Positions 41,490 to 49,620 of a stretch of 64,000 nucleotides of DNA are shown here, one piece after another. A model generated the notes under the pieces. That model did not search any database and was not told where the DNA came from. It was given only the letters and a program-made list of their open reading frames with translations. The DNA is from Bacteroidota bacterium (GTDB lineage Bacteria > Bacteroidota > Bacteroidia > Bacteroidales > Paludibacteraceae), in the NCBI GenBank assembly GCA_017860345.1, contig JAFNAV010000033.1:1-64000 (forward strand), written 5' to 3'. Within the stretch, counting starts at the first letter, position 1, and each line of letters begins with the position of its first letter. The translations under genes were made by a program, and so were the position numbers.

Positions 41490-42167
41490 TTAACATCCTG
41501 AACCACAGCCTAACAGGTAGTAAACAGGGATAGATACGAACAATAAAATAACGATGGTTGAAACAATATTGGAAATTACCTTAACACGGGGCAACCATGT
41601 TTTATTGTTCAGACCGAGCGACTGTAAAGCACTCCAAACACCATGGGTAAGGTGAAGCCACAAAGCTACAAGCCAAACGATGTAAATAACGCAATATACC
41701 GGACTGCTGAACAGGTCGGCTACATAAGCAGCTCCATCGGCCGGGTGAAACTGGCCGGTATGAATGCCGGTAAGTTCGGCAAACTGCATTTTGTACCAAA
41801 AGTTGTACAGGTGCAACACCAGAAAACCAAGAACAATAGCCCCCAGAATAAGCATGTTTTGCGATGCCCATTCTACGCTTTTCTGATTTTTACTCACCGC
41901 GTATCTTTCTTTGCCGCGGGCGCGCATGTTTTGTGCCGTAAGGTACAAAGCATACAAAATGTGAATTACAAAACCGGCAGCCAAAACCGATGTGCCCACT
42001 AAAGCATACCAGTTAGCTCCCAGAAACTCACATATAGCATTATAAGCTTCGGGCGATATAATCACCGTGAAATTCATAAGGCTGTGAAACAGCAGGAATA
42101 GCACCAGAAATACTCCGGTGATACTCATAATAAACTTTCTCCCGATGGAGGAATCAATTAACCACAT
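41490..42167 (-). CDS. frdC: Fumarate reductase/succinate dehydrogenase cytochrome b subunit
   Basis: 225 aa membrane anchor with five hydrophobic helices. It binds haem b and exchanges electrons with menaquinone. Histidines in the membrane helices likely to bind haem: VLFLLFHSLMNF near residue 28, FVIHILYALYL near 68, GFLVLHLYNFWY near 118 and WLHLTHGVWSALQ near 170, as in the dihaem type-B anchors. First gene of the frdCAB operon, after a 600-bp region that holds a plausible promoter. Confidence 0.92.
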   Translation of the reverse strand: MWLIDSSIGRKFIMSITGVFLVLFLLFHSLMNFTVIISPEAYNAICEFLGANWYALVGTSVLAAGFVIHILYALYLTAQNMRARGKERYAVSKNQKSVEWASQNMLILGAIVLGFLVLHLYNFWYKMQFAELTGIHTGQFHPADGAAYVADLFSSPVYCVIYIVWLVALWLHLTHGVWSALQSLGLNNKTWLPRVKVISNIVSTIVILLFVSIPVYYLLGCGSGC

Positions 42168-42321
42168 AAAAATTGTTTTTTGTTAGTATAATAGTTGTTT
42201 GTTTTTTTTGTTTTGGTTCTTCGAAATGGTTTATCTTACAGTTTGCTGAACGAGCATTGGTGCTTAATGTTCTTTATATCAGATGTTTGTGCGTTGAGGT
42301 TCTGCTCTTTTATCGCAATGC

Positions 42322-42352
42322 AAAATTAATCATTTGATGTTATTGTACAAGT
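42322..42352 (-). promoter_or_regulatory. Putative promoter of frdCAB
   Basis: The minus strand reads CTTG (42349-42352), 19 bp, then TAATTTTG (42322-42329), close to the Bacteroidetes consensus. It implies a leader of about 150 nt before frdC. The rest of the gap (42353-42706) shows no gene or strong signal. Confidence 0.5.
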
Positions 42353-42706
42353 AATTACTGAAAAAATTCTTTAATTGAATTGTTGTTTTAAATAATCTAT
42401 TTGTATTCAGTGATTTGCGACGAATAAAAACCATTTTTTGTATTGTTTCCAAATTATAGGAATCAAATATAATGAAAATAAATGATTCCAATCCAAATAT
42501 CAAAGCAATGTGTCAAATATTATGTCGGATTTTCTAAAAATAACAGGATTTTGTTTTTCGTCATTATTGCAAAAAAGGCATAGGTGAAATGAAGTTGAAC
42601 TGATTGGTTTTGAATCCATGTTGCAGGGTTAGAATTATTCAAATTTTTCGTTCTGCTCTGAATTTAAAATGATGACAGGTTTTTTGTTTTATCCATGTTA
42701 TTATAC
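42353..42706. other. AT-rich intergenic stretch upstream of frdCAB
   Basis: About 350 bp with no convincing frame on either strand and no clear hairpin. It may hold regulatory sites for frdCAB, but I could not find an inverted repeat of the CRP type here. Confidence 0.4.
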
Positions 42707-42710
42707 AAAA

Positions 42711-42748
42711 AACGCGAACAAGAAATATTGAATGTCTTTGTTCGCGTT
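42711..42748 (-). terminator. Terminator of the nfnAB operon
   Basis: AACGCGAACAA (42711-42721) pairs with TTGTTCGCGTT (42738-42748), flanked by A and T runs, 22 bp after the nfnB stop codon. Confidence 0.88.
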
Positions 42749-42769
42749 TTTATTTGACTTACAATGTGA

Positions 42770-44227
42770 TTATTTGCTTAACCATTCGTGCATGGAAGCG
42801 GCTGCTTTTCTGCCATCGCCCATGGCCAGAATAACGGTAGCTCCACCACGTACAATATCGCCTCCGGCAAATATCATCGGGATGTCAGTTTGCATGGTGT
42901 CATTGTTGACTACAATGGTGCCCCACTTGGTTACTTCGAGCCCTGTAACAGACTGCGGTATAAGCGGGTTAGGAGATACGCCAACGCTGATGATCACCTC
43001 GTCAACCTCTATTGTTTCAGTTTTTCCGGGAACTTCAACGGGTGAACGGCGTCCCGAGGCATCGGGCTCGCCAAGTTCCATTACCTGAAGGGTCATCTGT
43101 ACCACGCGCCCCTGAACATTGCCTTTGAAGTCAATAGGGTTGCGGAGCGTCATAAATTCAATACCCTCTTCTTTGGCATGTTTTACTTCTTCGAGGCGGG
43201 CAGGCATTTCTTCTTCGGAGCGGCGGTATACAATCATGGCTCTTTCGGCTCCGAGCCTGCGAGCTGTTCTCACAGAGTCCATCGCTGTGTTTCCACCGCC
43301 TATTACGGCTACTTTTTTACCCAGAAATACGGGTGTGTCGGAATTTTCGCTCGAAGCATCCATCAGGTTAACGCGGGTGAGGTATTCGTTGGACGACATG
43401 ATGCCCACCAGATTTTCGCCTTTGATGTTCATAAATCTGGGTAAACCGGCTCCACTTCCTACAAAAACACCTTTGAAACCATCGGCTTTTAAATCGTCGA
43501 TAGTAATGGTTTTGCCCACAATACAATTATTGATAAATTTTACTCCGATTGCTTTCAGGTTATTTATTTCTACATCTACAATGGCGTTGGGCAGGCGGAA
43601 CTCAGGAATGCCATATTTAAGTACGCCGCCAATTTCGTGAAGTGCTTCAAATACGGTTACATCATAACCTAACTTAGCCATATCGCCGGCAAAAGATAAG
43701 CCGGCAGGGCCCGAACCTACTACGGCTATTTTAATGCCGTTAGCCGGAGCTGTTTCAGGTACAGAGATATTCCCGCTTTCGCGTTCGTAGTCGGCTACAA
43801 AACGTTCCAGATTACCAATTCCTACGGCATCTTTATTCATTTTGGTGTGAATACATTGCGCCTCGCATTGTTTTTCCTGAGGACATACCCGTCCGCAAAC
43901 TGCCGGTAGGGCAGAGGTTTCTTTCAGTGTGCGGGCGGCTGCCAGAAAGTCGCCGGTTTCTACCTGCTTCACGAATTTTGGTATGTAGATTCCTACGGGG
44001 CAACCTTGCATACAGGTAGGGTTAGCGCAATCGAGACATCGTTTGGCTTCCTGCATAGCCATTTCGGGGGTCAACCCAAGGTTTACCTCCTCGAATAAGG
44101 TGTGACTACGGTATTGCGGGTCAAGTTCGGGCATGTGAACGCGGGGTATCCCGGTGCGTTCTTTTGCTTTCATGGCGTTGCGCAAGTCTACTCGCCACTG
44201 CTGTGCTCTTTCTTCGGTAATATTCAT
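42770..44227 (-). CDS. nfnB: NfnB: NADPH-binding subunit of bifurcating transhydrogenase
   Basis: 485 aa, GltD-like fold. N-terminal iron-sulfur motifs EAKRCLDCANPTCMQGCPVGI and AVCGRVCPQEKQCEAQC, then FAD site VVGSGPAGLSFAGDMAKLG near residue 167, NADP site VIGGGNTAMDSVRTARRLGAERA near 310 and GGDIVRGGATVILAMGDGRKAA at the end. Because the gene upstream is a DHOD-electron-transfer-like subunit rather than GltB, this is better read as NfnB (NfnL) than as the small subunit of glutamate synthase. NfnAB couples oxidation of ferredoxin and NADH to reduction of NADP+. It is the second gene of the pair, 85 bp after nfnA. Confidence 0.88.
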   Translation of the reverse strand: MNITEERAQQWRVDLRNAMKAKERTGIPRVHMPELDPQYRSHTLFEEVNLGLTPEMAMQEAKRCLDCANPTCMQGCPVGIYIPKFVKQVETGDFLAAARTLKETSALPAVCGRVCPQEKQCEAQCIHTKMNKDAVGIGNLERFVADYERESGNISVPETAPANGIKIAVVGSGPAGLSFAGDMAKLGYDVTVFEALHEIGGVLKYGIPEFRLPNAIVDVEINNLKAIGVKFINNCIVGKTITIDDLKADGFKGVFVGSGAGLPRFMNIKGENLVGIMSSNEYLTRVNLMDASSENSDTPVFLGKKVAVIGGGNTAMDSVRTARRLGAERAMIVYRRSEEEMPARLEEVKHAKEEGIEFMTLRNPIDFKGNVQGRVVQMTLQVMELGEPDASGRRSPVEVPGKTETIEVDEVIISVGVSPNPLIPQSVTGLEVTKWGTIVVNNDTMQTDIPMIFAGGDIVRGGATVILAMGDGRKAAASMHEWLSK

Positions 44228-44312
44228 TTTTATTATAAAAGGAATGTTTTTTTACGGGGTTGATGTCGTGGTATGATACTTTGATGCCACTTTTTTAGCC
44301 AAATCCGGTGCG

Positions 44313-45146
44313 CTAAAAGGCTCCGCTGGCACATTTAAGTTTCTCCATTTCTTCTCGTTCAATGTCTCGGTATCCACCAAGACGCATCAGCATCTCATCG
44401 AAATCGACCAGATGAGCATCAAACTCGGGGCCATCTACACAAACAAATTTTGTTTTTCCGCCCACACTTACGCGGCAAGCGCCACACATTCCTGTTCCGT
44501 CAACCATAATGGTATTGAGCGAAGCTAAAGTTGGAACATCGTATTTTTTTGTCAGCAGACTTACAAACTTCATCATTATAGCCGGACCAATGGTTACGCA
44601 CAAATCTACTTTTTCGCGGTTTATAACTTTTTCCACGCCATTGGTTACTAATCCTTTATTGCCGTACGAACCGTCATCGGTCATTACAATTACTTCGTCA
44701 GCCAGTTTTTTCATCTGCTCTTCCAGTATGATGAGGTCTTTTGAGCGGGCGGCAAGTACGGTGATTACCTTGTTGCCGGCTTCCTTAAGGGCGGCCACAA
44801 TAGGCAGCATGGGGGCAGTACCTACACCACCACAGGCACAGATTACGGTTCCAAAGTTTTCGATGTGAGTTGCTTTTCCGAGCGGCCCAACCAAATCAGT
44901 AATATAGTCACCTTCATTTAAAGCACAAAGTTTTGAAGATGATACACCCATTTTTTGTACTACCAAGGTAATAGTACCTTTCAGGATGTTGGCATCGGCA
45001 ATGGTCAGAGGTATTCGTTCGCCCTTAGCGCCAACCTTAACCATTACAAAATGTCCTGCTTTGCGGGAGCGGGCTATCAATGGAGCCTCTACTTCAAACT
45101 TAATAACGTTAGCTGAGAAATACTCTTTGCTGACAATTTTGTTCAT
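44313..45146 (-). CDS. nfnA: NfnA: NADH/FAD, [2Fe-2S] subunit of bifurcating transhydrogenase
   Basis: 277 aa, ferredoxin-NADP reductase/PyrK-like. Visible: AGHFVMVKVGAKGERIPLTIAD near residue 30 (FAD), ICACGGVGTAPMLPI near 100 (nucleotide), and the [2Fe-2S] motif DGTGMCGACRVSVGGKTKFVC near 218. Bifurcating flavin sites are in NfnB; this subunit binds NADH. The pairing with the GltD-like gene is diagnostic. SudA/sulfide dehydrogenase is an older name for the same pair in some species. The minus strand has TAATTTTG at 45178-45185, 31 bp before the ATG, a likely -7 box. Confidence 0.9.
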   Translation of the reverse strand: MNKIVSKEYFSANVIKFEVEAPLIARSRKAGHFVMVKVGAKGERIPLTIADANILKGTITLVVQKMGVSSSKLCALNEGDYITDLVGPLGKATHIENFGTVICACGGVGTAPMLPIVAALKEAGNKVITVLAARSKDLIILEEQMKKLADEVIVMTDDGSYGNKGLVTNGVEKVINREKVDLCVTIGPAIMMKFVSLLTKKYDVPTLASLNTIMVDGTGMCGACRVSVGGKTKFVCVDGPEFDAHLVDFDEMLMRLGGYRDIEREEMEKLKCASGAF

Positions 45147-45177
45147 TCTGTTGTTCTTTTCTTTTTTTTTGATGGCG

Positions 45178-45185
45178 CAAAATTA
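45178..45185 (-). promoter_or_regulatory. Putative -7 box for nfnAB
   Basis: The minus strand reads TAATTTTG; a TTTG (45208-45211) lies 22 bp upstream, slightly more than the usual spacing. Confidence 0.5.
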
Positions 45186-45298
45186 CAAAAAAACTCTCCG
45201 AAAAATTCAAAAAAACAAAGTTTTAAATTGATTTGCTGCTTAGTTGTTTTCAGGGGGGTGTTTGGTTGCACGTTCCGGGTATTTTTATACAAAAAAGA

Positions 45299-45329
45299 AA
45301 CCGCCCGGTTTTTGAATTTCCGAACGGTT
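45299..45329 (-). terminator. Terminator of the acyl-CoA synthetase gene
   Basis: On the minus strand AACCGTTCGG pairs with CCGGGCGGTT (two G-T pairs), followed by TCTTTTTT. It lies 12 bp after the stop codon. Confidence 0.78.
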
Positions 45330-45341
45330 GTTGTTTTGTTT

Positions 45342-47105
45342 TCAGGCAAATAGTTTCTCAATTCTGTCAGCGTAATGAGCTTCTATCACATTGCGTTTGA
45401 TTTTGAGGGTGGGCGAGAGGAAGCCGGCCGGTTGAGTCCACTCGTCGGGTACCAACTGGTATTTTTTTACTTGCTCAAAATCGCCAAAGAAATGGTTGTA
45501 CCTTTTCACCTCTTCGGCATAGCGCTTCAATACTGCCGGATGTTCTATCATTTCCTGATTGGTAGTATGCGGAATTTTATGAACTGCACACCACGATTTG
45601 AGATAAACAAAATCGGGCGAGATAAGTGCTGCCGCAAATTTTTTGTTTTCGCCGAGTACAATCATGTTCTCAATTAGTGGCGATTCGGTGAATTTGGATT
45701 CTATCAACTGCGGGTTCACGTATTTACCAAACGAGGTTTTGAAAATGCTTTTCAGGCGGCCGGTAATGATTAGTTGTCCTTCGGGGGTGAATTTGCCGGT
45801 ATCGCCTGTATGCAACCATCCATCGGCATCAATAGCCTGAGCAGTAAGCTCAGGGTCTTTGTAGTAGCCAAGCATAACATTGTGTCCGCGGCATATTATT
45901 TCGTCACGCTCACCTAATTTCACTTCTACTCCGGGAAGAGGAAGGCCTACTGTGCCAAACTTTCGGCCGTTTGGCCCGCGCTGGCTAACGGCGATTACGG
46001 GCGAACTTTCGCTCAGTCCGTAGCCCTCGAAAACCGGCATGCCGATGGCTGAGAAAAATGAGGCTATATGCGACTGAATGGCTGAACCGCCCGAAACTAC
46101 TATGTCGAAATTGCCTCCGATAGCTGCACGCCATTTTGAATATATCAGTTTATCCGCAATTTTATGTCTTGTTTTGTACCAGGCGCTCATGCCTTCAAGT
46201 TGATATTGCGTGGCCAGATGAAAAGCCCAGTAGTAAAGGTGCTTTTGTATGAATGGTAGTTTTTTCCCCGACAGATAAAGCTTGTCGTAAATTTTTTCGA
46301 GCAGGCGTGGTACGCACGACATCATACTGGGGTGAACCTCTTTGATGTTTTCGGCAATGGTACCCAAACTCTCGGCATAATAAACCGACATGCCAAGATA
46401 TTGATACAAATACACCAACATACGTTCGTAAGCATGGCACAAAGGCAGAAAACTCAAGGCTACACGGCTCCATTTAGCCGGAGTGGCTTCAAGGTTTTTG
46501 AGCTGATTTACAATATTGCTGTGCGATAGCATAACGCCTTTGGGATTGCCCGTGGTGCCCGACGTATATATAATGGTGGCCATATCTCCAGTTTTTACGG
46601 CTGCTTTCAGCTGTTTGAGCTCTTCGGGCTGTGGGTTTTGTTGCCCGCTTTCTATCAGCTGATCAAGATAGGAGTATTCTGTACCCTGATTGTCAAAAGT
46701 GTAAATAAATTCAAGGGACTTTACTTCGGGTAATATTGGTTGCAACTTATTGCGCAGTTCCTTGCCTTCGATAAAAATCATGCGCATCTCGGCATGATTC
46801 AGAATATAGCGATAGTCGTCCTGGCTGATGGTTGGGTAAATGGGGATAGAAACTGCACCTATCTGCATGATAGCAAAATCTATCATATTCCATTCGGGTC
46901 GGTTGCCGCTTACGATACCCACTTTATCGCCCGGCTTTATTCCGAGCGCCATCATGCCATAGCTTATTGTGTTGGTAAGTTCCACATACTCCTGAATGCT
47001 GAATTTGCGCCACTCACCGTTGCGCTTGCAGGCCAAAGCAGCATCCTGATCGGGATATTTCTCCAGATAATTTTCTTGTATATCAAATAAACGGAAAAGT
47101 TCCAT
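45342..47105 (-). CDS. Long-chain fatty acid-CoA ligase
   Basis: 587 aa acyl-adenylate enzyme (FadD15/long-chain acyl-CoA synthetase group). Visible: IIYTSGTTGNPKGVMLSHSN near residue 183, LPLCHAYERM near 222, FEGYGLSESSPVIAVSQ near 360, and YWLHTGDTG-like DGWLHTGDTGKFTPEG near 430 with GRLKSIFKTSFGKYVNP near 450. Activates fatty acids to CoA esters in the cytoplasm or at the membrane. Bacteroidetes usually lack full beta-oxidation, so its role is more likely in lipid recycling. It is a single gene on the minus strand with its own terminator; a -7-like TATATTTG lies at 47147-47154 on the minus strand. Confidence 0.92.
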   Translation of the reverse strand: MELFRLFDIQENYLEKYPDQDAALACKRNGEWRKFSIQEYVELTNTISYGMMALGIKPGDKVGIVSGNRPEWNMIDFAIMQIGAVSIPIYPTISQDDYRYILNHAEMRMIFIEGKELRNKLQPILPEVKSLEFIYTFDNQGTEYSYLDQLIESGQQNPQPEELKQLKAAVKTGDMATIIYTSGTTGNPKGVMLSHSNIVNQLKNLEATPAKWSRVALSFLPLCHAYERMLVYLYQYLGMSVYYAESLGTIAENIKEVHPSMMSCVPRLLEKIYDKLYLSGKKLPFIQKHLYYWAFHLATQYQLEGMSAWYKTRHKIADKLIYSKWRAAIGGNFDIVVSGGSAIQSHIASFFSAIGMPVFEGYGLSESSPVIAVSQRGPNGRKFGTVGLPLPGVEVKLGERDEIICRGHNVMLGYYKDPELTAQAIDADGWLHTGDTGKFTPEGQLIITGRLKSIFKTSFGKYVNPQLIESKFTESPLIENMIVLGENKKFAAALISPDFVYLKSWCAVHKIPHTTNQEMIEHPAVLKRYAEEVKRYNHFFGDFEQVKKYQLVPDEWTQPAGFLSPTLKIKRNVIEAHYADRIEKLFA

Positions 47106-47384
47106 GTCTATGTTCTTTTTATGATTTTTTATTCAAAAAACGGGGACAAATATAACTTTTAATTGTCATATTTTATCCTTTTTTTTATTGTATAAGTGTC
47201 TTTTATACAAATTATTTTCATTTTTAATGTCCGTGTATATCTTAAAATGATATTCGTAGAAGCTTCTTGCCGCTAAGAAAATTGTTGTTTAGATGAATTT
47301 CTTTTAGCTCGGATTTTTCAAATCAAGGTAGGTGTTTGTTGGCCTTTTTAGGTAAGCCGGCTCGTTTTTTTGCGAATTAACTTG

Positions 47385-47392
47385 TATCTTTG
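47385..47392 (+). promoter_or_regulatory. -7 box directly before truA
   Basis: TATCTTTG ends only 4 bp before the GTG start of truA at 47397. With the usual distance of about 5-7 bp from box to start, transcription would begin at or within the first codon, so the mRNA may be leaderless. No TTTG is found 20 bp upstream (one lies only 12 bp away). Confidence 0.5.
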
Positions 47393-47396
47393 CACC

Positions 47397-48155
47397 GTGA
47401 AAAAACGTTACTTCATATATCTTTCGTACAAAGGTACGGCGTATCATGGATGGCAAATTCAGCCGAATGGTATTTCGGTACAGGAGGTGTTGTCCAAAGC
47501 GCTGTCAATGGTGCTACGTGTTGATACCGAAATTGTGGGTGCCGGACGTACCGATACCGGAGTGCATGCCCGGCTTATGGTGGCGCATTTTGATGTGGAG
47601 GACGATATAGAAAACCTTGTGGCATTTGCTGTTAAGCTCAACAGCATTCTTCCCCGGGATATAGCAGTTTACAAGGTCGTTGCTGTAAAGCCCGATGCTC
47701 ATGCCCGTTTTGATGCTGTGGCGCGAAGATACGAATATCACCTTGTAACGAATAAAGATGTGTTCAAAACCGATACGGCAGCTCGTTTTAATGAACGACT
47801 TGATTTTGAGCTAATGAATAAGGCTTCTGCTGTTTTGCCTGAATATATAGATTTTACCAGTTTTAGTAAACTGCATACCGATGTGAAAACCAATAATTGT
47901 GTGATTGCTTTTGCCCGTTGGGAACAAAGTAATGGCGAATGGGTTTTTACTATCGAGGCCGACCGTTTTCTGCGAAACATGGTGCGGGCTATCGTTGGTA
48001 CGTTGATAGAAGTGGGACGTGGTAAAATGTCAGTTGAAGGTTTTAGGGCTGTAATCGAGGCAAAAAACAGGTGCAAAGCGGGAACTTCGGTTCCGGCTCA
48101 GGGTTTGTATCTGGTAGATATTCAGTATCCCACAGAGATATTTACAGAGCTATGA
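47397..48155 (+). CDS. truA: tRNA pseudouridine(38-40) synthase TruA
   Basis: 252 aa. Catalytic Asp in [21 protein letters not shown] near residue 52, N-terminal [20 protein letters not shown], and C-terminal [19 protein letters not shown] are all typical. It isomerises uridines in the anticodon arm of many tRNAs. I chose the GTG at 47397 ([12 protein letters not shown]); the longer reading from 47370 crosses the -7 box and is not conserved. Length then matches bacterial TruA. It begins a short operon with the EamA permease gene, which starts 66 bp after its stop. Confidence 0.92.
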   Translation: MKKRYFIYLSYKGTAYHGWQIQPNGISVQEVLSKALSMVLRVDTEIVGAGRTDTGVHARLMVAHFDVEDDIENLVAFAVKLNSILPRDIAVYKVVAVKPDAHARFDAVARRYEYHLVTNKDVFKTDTAARFNERLDFELMNKASAVLPEYIDFTSFSKLHTDVKTNNCVIAFARWEQSNGEWVFTIEADRFLRNMVRAIVGTLIEVGRGKMSVEGFRAVIEAKNRCKAGTSVPAQGLYLVDIQYPTEIFTEL

Positions 48156-48221
48156 AATGGTTACTCTGTTTGAAAGTTCACTTCTGGTGTTTTTTTTTAA
48201 TGATATAATTTCCAATAAGAT

Positions 48222-49118
48222 ATGTGGTTAGCGCTTGCTCTTTTTTCGGCATTATTGCTGGGTATGTACGATGTAAGTAAAAAAGTATCGCTTCAGAATA
48301 ATGCAGTAGTTCCTGTTTTGCTCACATCGGTGCTGTTCTCGTCATCCATATTGTTGCCGTTTTTAATTATTTCGCGTGTTCAGCCTGAATGGCTTCAGAA
48401 TACTCCCTTCTTTGTACCTACAGTCGATTTTACTACACATTTGTACCTTGTGTTAAAGGCGGTTATCGTGCTTACATCCTGGCTTTTTGCTTATTTTGCC
48501 ATGAAACATCTGCCTATTACCATTGCGTCGCCTATCAAGGCTACCCAGCCGGTATGGGTGGTGATTGGCGGAATGCTGATTTTTGGAGAGAAATTATCTG
48601 GTTTTCAGGCTATAGGGGTAGCTATTACGCTGGTATCGTTTTTCATGTTCTCGTTTGCCGGCAAAAAAGAGGGGTTTGAAAAAGGTGAATCAAAATGGAT
48701 TTGGTTTATTGTGATGGCTACGCTTACCGGAGCTGTAAGCGGGCTTTATGATAAATACCTGCTACACAGGTTTGATCATATGGCTGTGCAAACTTATTAT
48801 ACATTTTATCAGGCACTTATCATGGCTGTTATTACACTACTGCTGTGGTATCCCGGCCGAAAAAAAACAACTCCGTTTACATTTCGGTGGTCAATAGCTT
48901 TTATTTCGATATTTCTGGTAGCAGCCGATTTTGCATATTTCTACGCACTTACCATACCCGATTCACTTATATCTGTAGTTTCGACTATGCGCAGGGCTGG
49001 TGTTGTAGTTCCGTTTTTTTACGGAGCGTTGGTAATGCGCGATAAAAATATGAAGATGAAAATTATTGATATGATAGGCGTTATTTTAGGGATGATTTTT
49101 CTGTTTCTTGGCTCTTAA
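48222..49118 (+). CDS. EamA/DMT family permease
   Basis: 298 aa with ten hydrophobic helices in two similar halves, typical of the drug/metabolite transporter superfamily. EamA-like signatures are IASPIKATQPVWVVIGGMLIFGEKL near residue 105 (end of the first half) and DSLISVVSTMRRAGVVVPFFYGALVM near 245 (end of the second half). The substrate is not predictable. It follows truA by 66 bp on the same strand and may share its transcript. No terminator is visible before the rpmE2 promoter, 86 bp downstream. Confidence 0.88.
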   Translation: MWLALALFSALLLGMYDVSKKVSLQNNAVVPVLLTSVLFSSSILLPFLIISRVQPEWLQNTPFFVPTVDFTTHLYLVLKAVIVLTSWLFAYFAMKHLPITIASPIKATQPVWVVIGGMLIFGEKLSGFQAIGVAITLVSFFMFSFAGKKEGFEKGESKWIWFIVMATLTGAVSGLYDKYLLHRFDHMAVQTYYTFYQALIMAVITLLLWYPGRKKTTPFTFRWSIAFISIFLVAADFAYFYALTIPDSLISVVSTMRRAGVVVPFFYGALVMRDKNMKMKIIDMIGVILGMIFLFLGS

Positions 49119-49203
49119 AGTCAAAAAAATATTCTGATTCTCAGAAGTATAAAGCATAAATGTAAGCCTCTTGAATAGTTTATGAAAATTTCAGGCCGAA
49201 TTA

Positions 49204-49235
49204 TTTGATATTTAGAAAGAAAGTTTGTAATTTTG
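49204..49235 (+). promoter_or_regulatory. Promoter of rpmE2 (TTTG-N20-TAATTTTG)
   Basis: TTTG at 49204-49207, a 20-bp spacer and TAATTTTG at 49228-49235 are a textbook Bacteroidetes promoter, 42 bp upstream of the L31 start codon. Confidence 0.78.
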
Positions 49236-49277
49236 CAAGCCCGAATAAAAAACTGAAAATAAAAAACAAATTAAGAT

Positions 49278-49538
49278 ATGAAAAGCGGAATTCACCCAGA
49301 AAATTATCGTACCGTAGTATTCAAAGATATGTCTAATGGCGATACTTTTTTCTCACGTTCAACTGTAAATACGAAAGAAACTATCGAGATCGATGGCGTT
49401 GCATACCCTATCGTAAAACTTGAAATTTCAAGTTCATCACATCCTTTCTACACTGGTAAATCTAAACTGGTGGATACTGCAGGACGTGTTGATAAATTTA
49501 TGAACCGCTACGCTAAGCGTATGGAAGGTAAGAAATAA
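49278..49538 (+). CDS. rpmE2: Ribosomal protein L31, type B (cysteine-free)
   Basis: 86 aa. The sequence [46 protein letters not shown], then NRYAKR is typical for L31B. It lacks the CxxC zinc ribbon of type A L31, so it does not need zinc; in species with both forms, type B is used in zinc limitation, but in Bacteroidetes it is commonly the only L31. It has a near-perfect promoter and a terminator 35 bp after the stop codon. Confidence 0.97.
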   Translation: MKSGIHPENYRTVVFKDMSNGDTFFSRSTVNTKETIEIDGVAYPIVKLEISSSSHPFYTGKSKLVDTAGRVDKFMNRYAKRMEGKK

Positions 49539-49572
49539 TAAAGAAATTTATTATTCGAAATGATTTTTTTTG

Positions 49573-49612
49573 AAAGAGGCTGACTCATTTTATTTTGAGT
49601 CAGCCTCTTTTT
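49573..49612. terminator. Bidirectional terminator between rpmE2 and the AsmA-like gene
   Basis: AAAGAGGCTGACTCA (49573-49587) is a perfect complement of 49596-49610; T runs occur on both strands. It separates two convergent genes. Confidence 0.9.
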
Positions 49613-49620
49613 ATTTATGG

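Noticed and set aside
42770-44227. Reading the GltD-like protein as the glutamate synthase small subunit
   Set aside because: No gltB is nearby and the upstream gene is the DHOD-like [2Fe-2S] subunit, the partner found in NfnAB.
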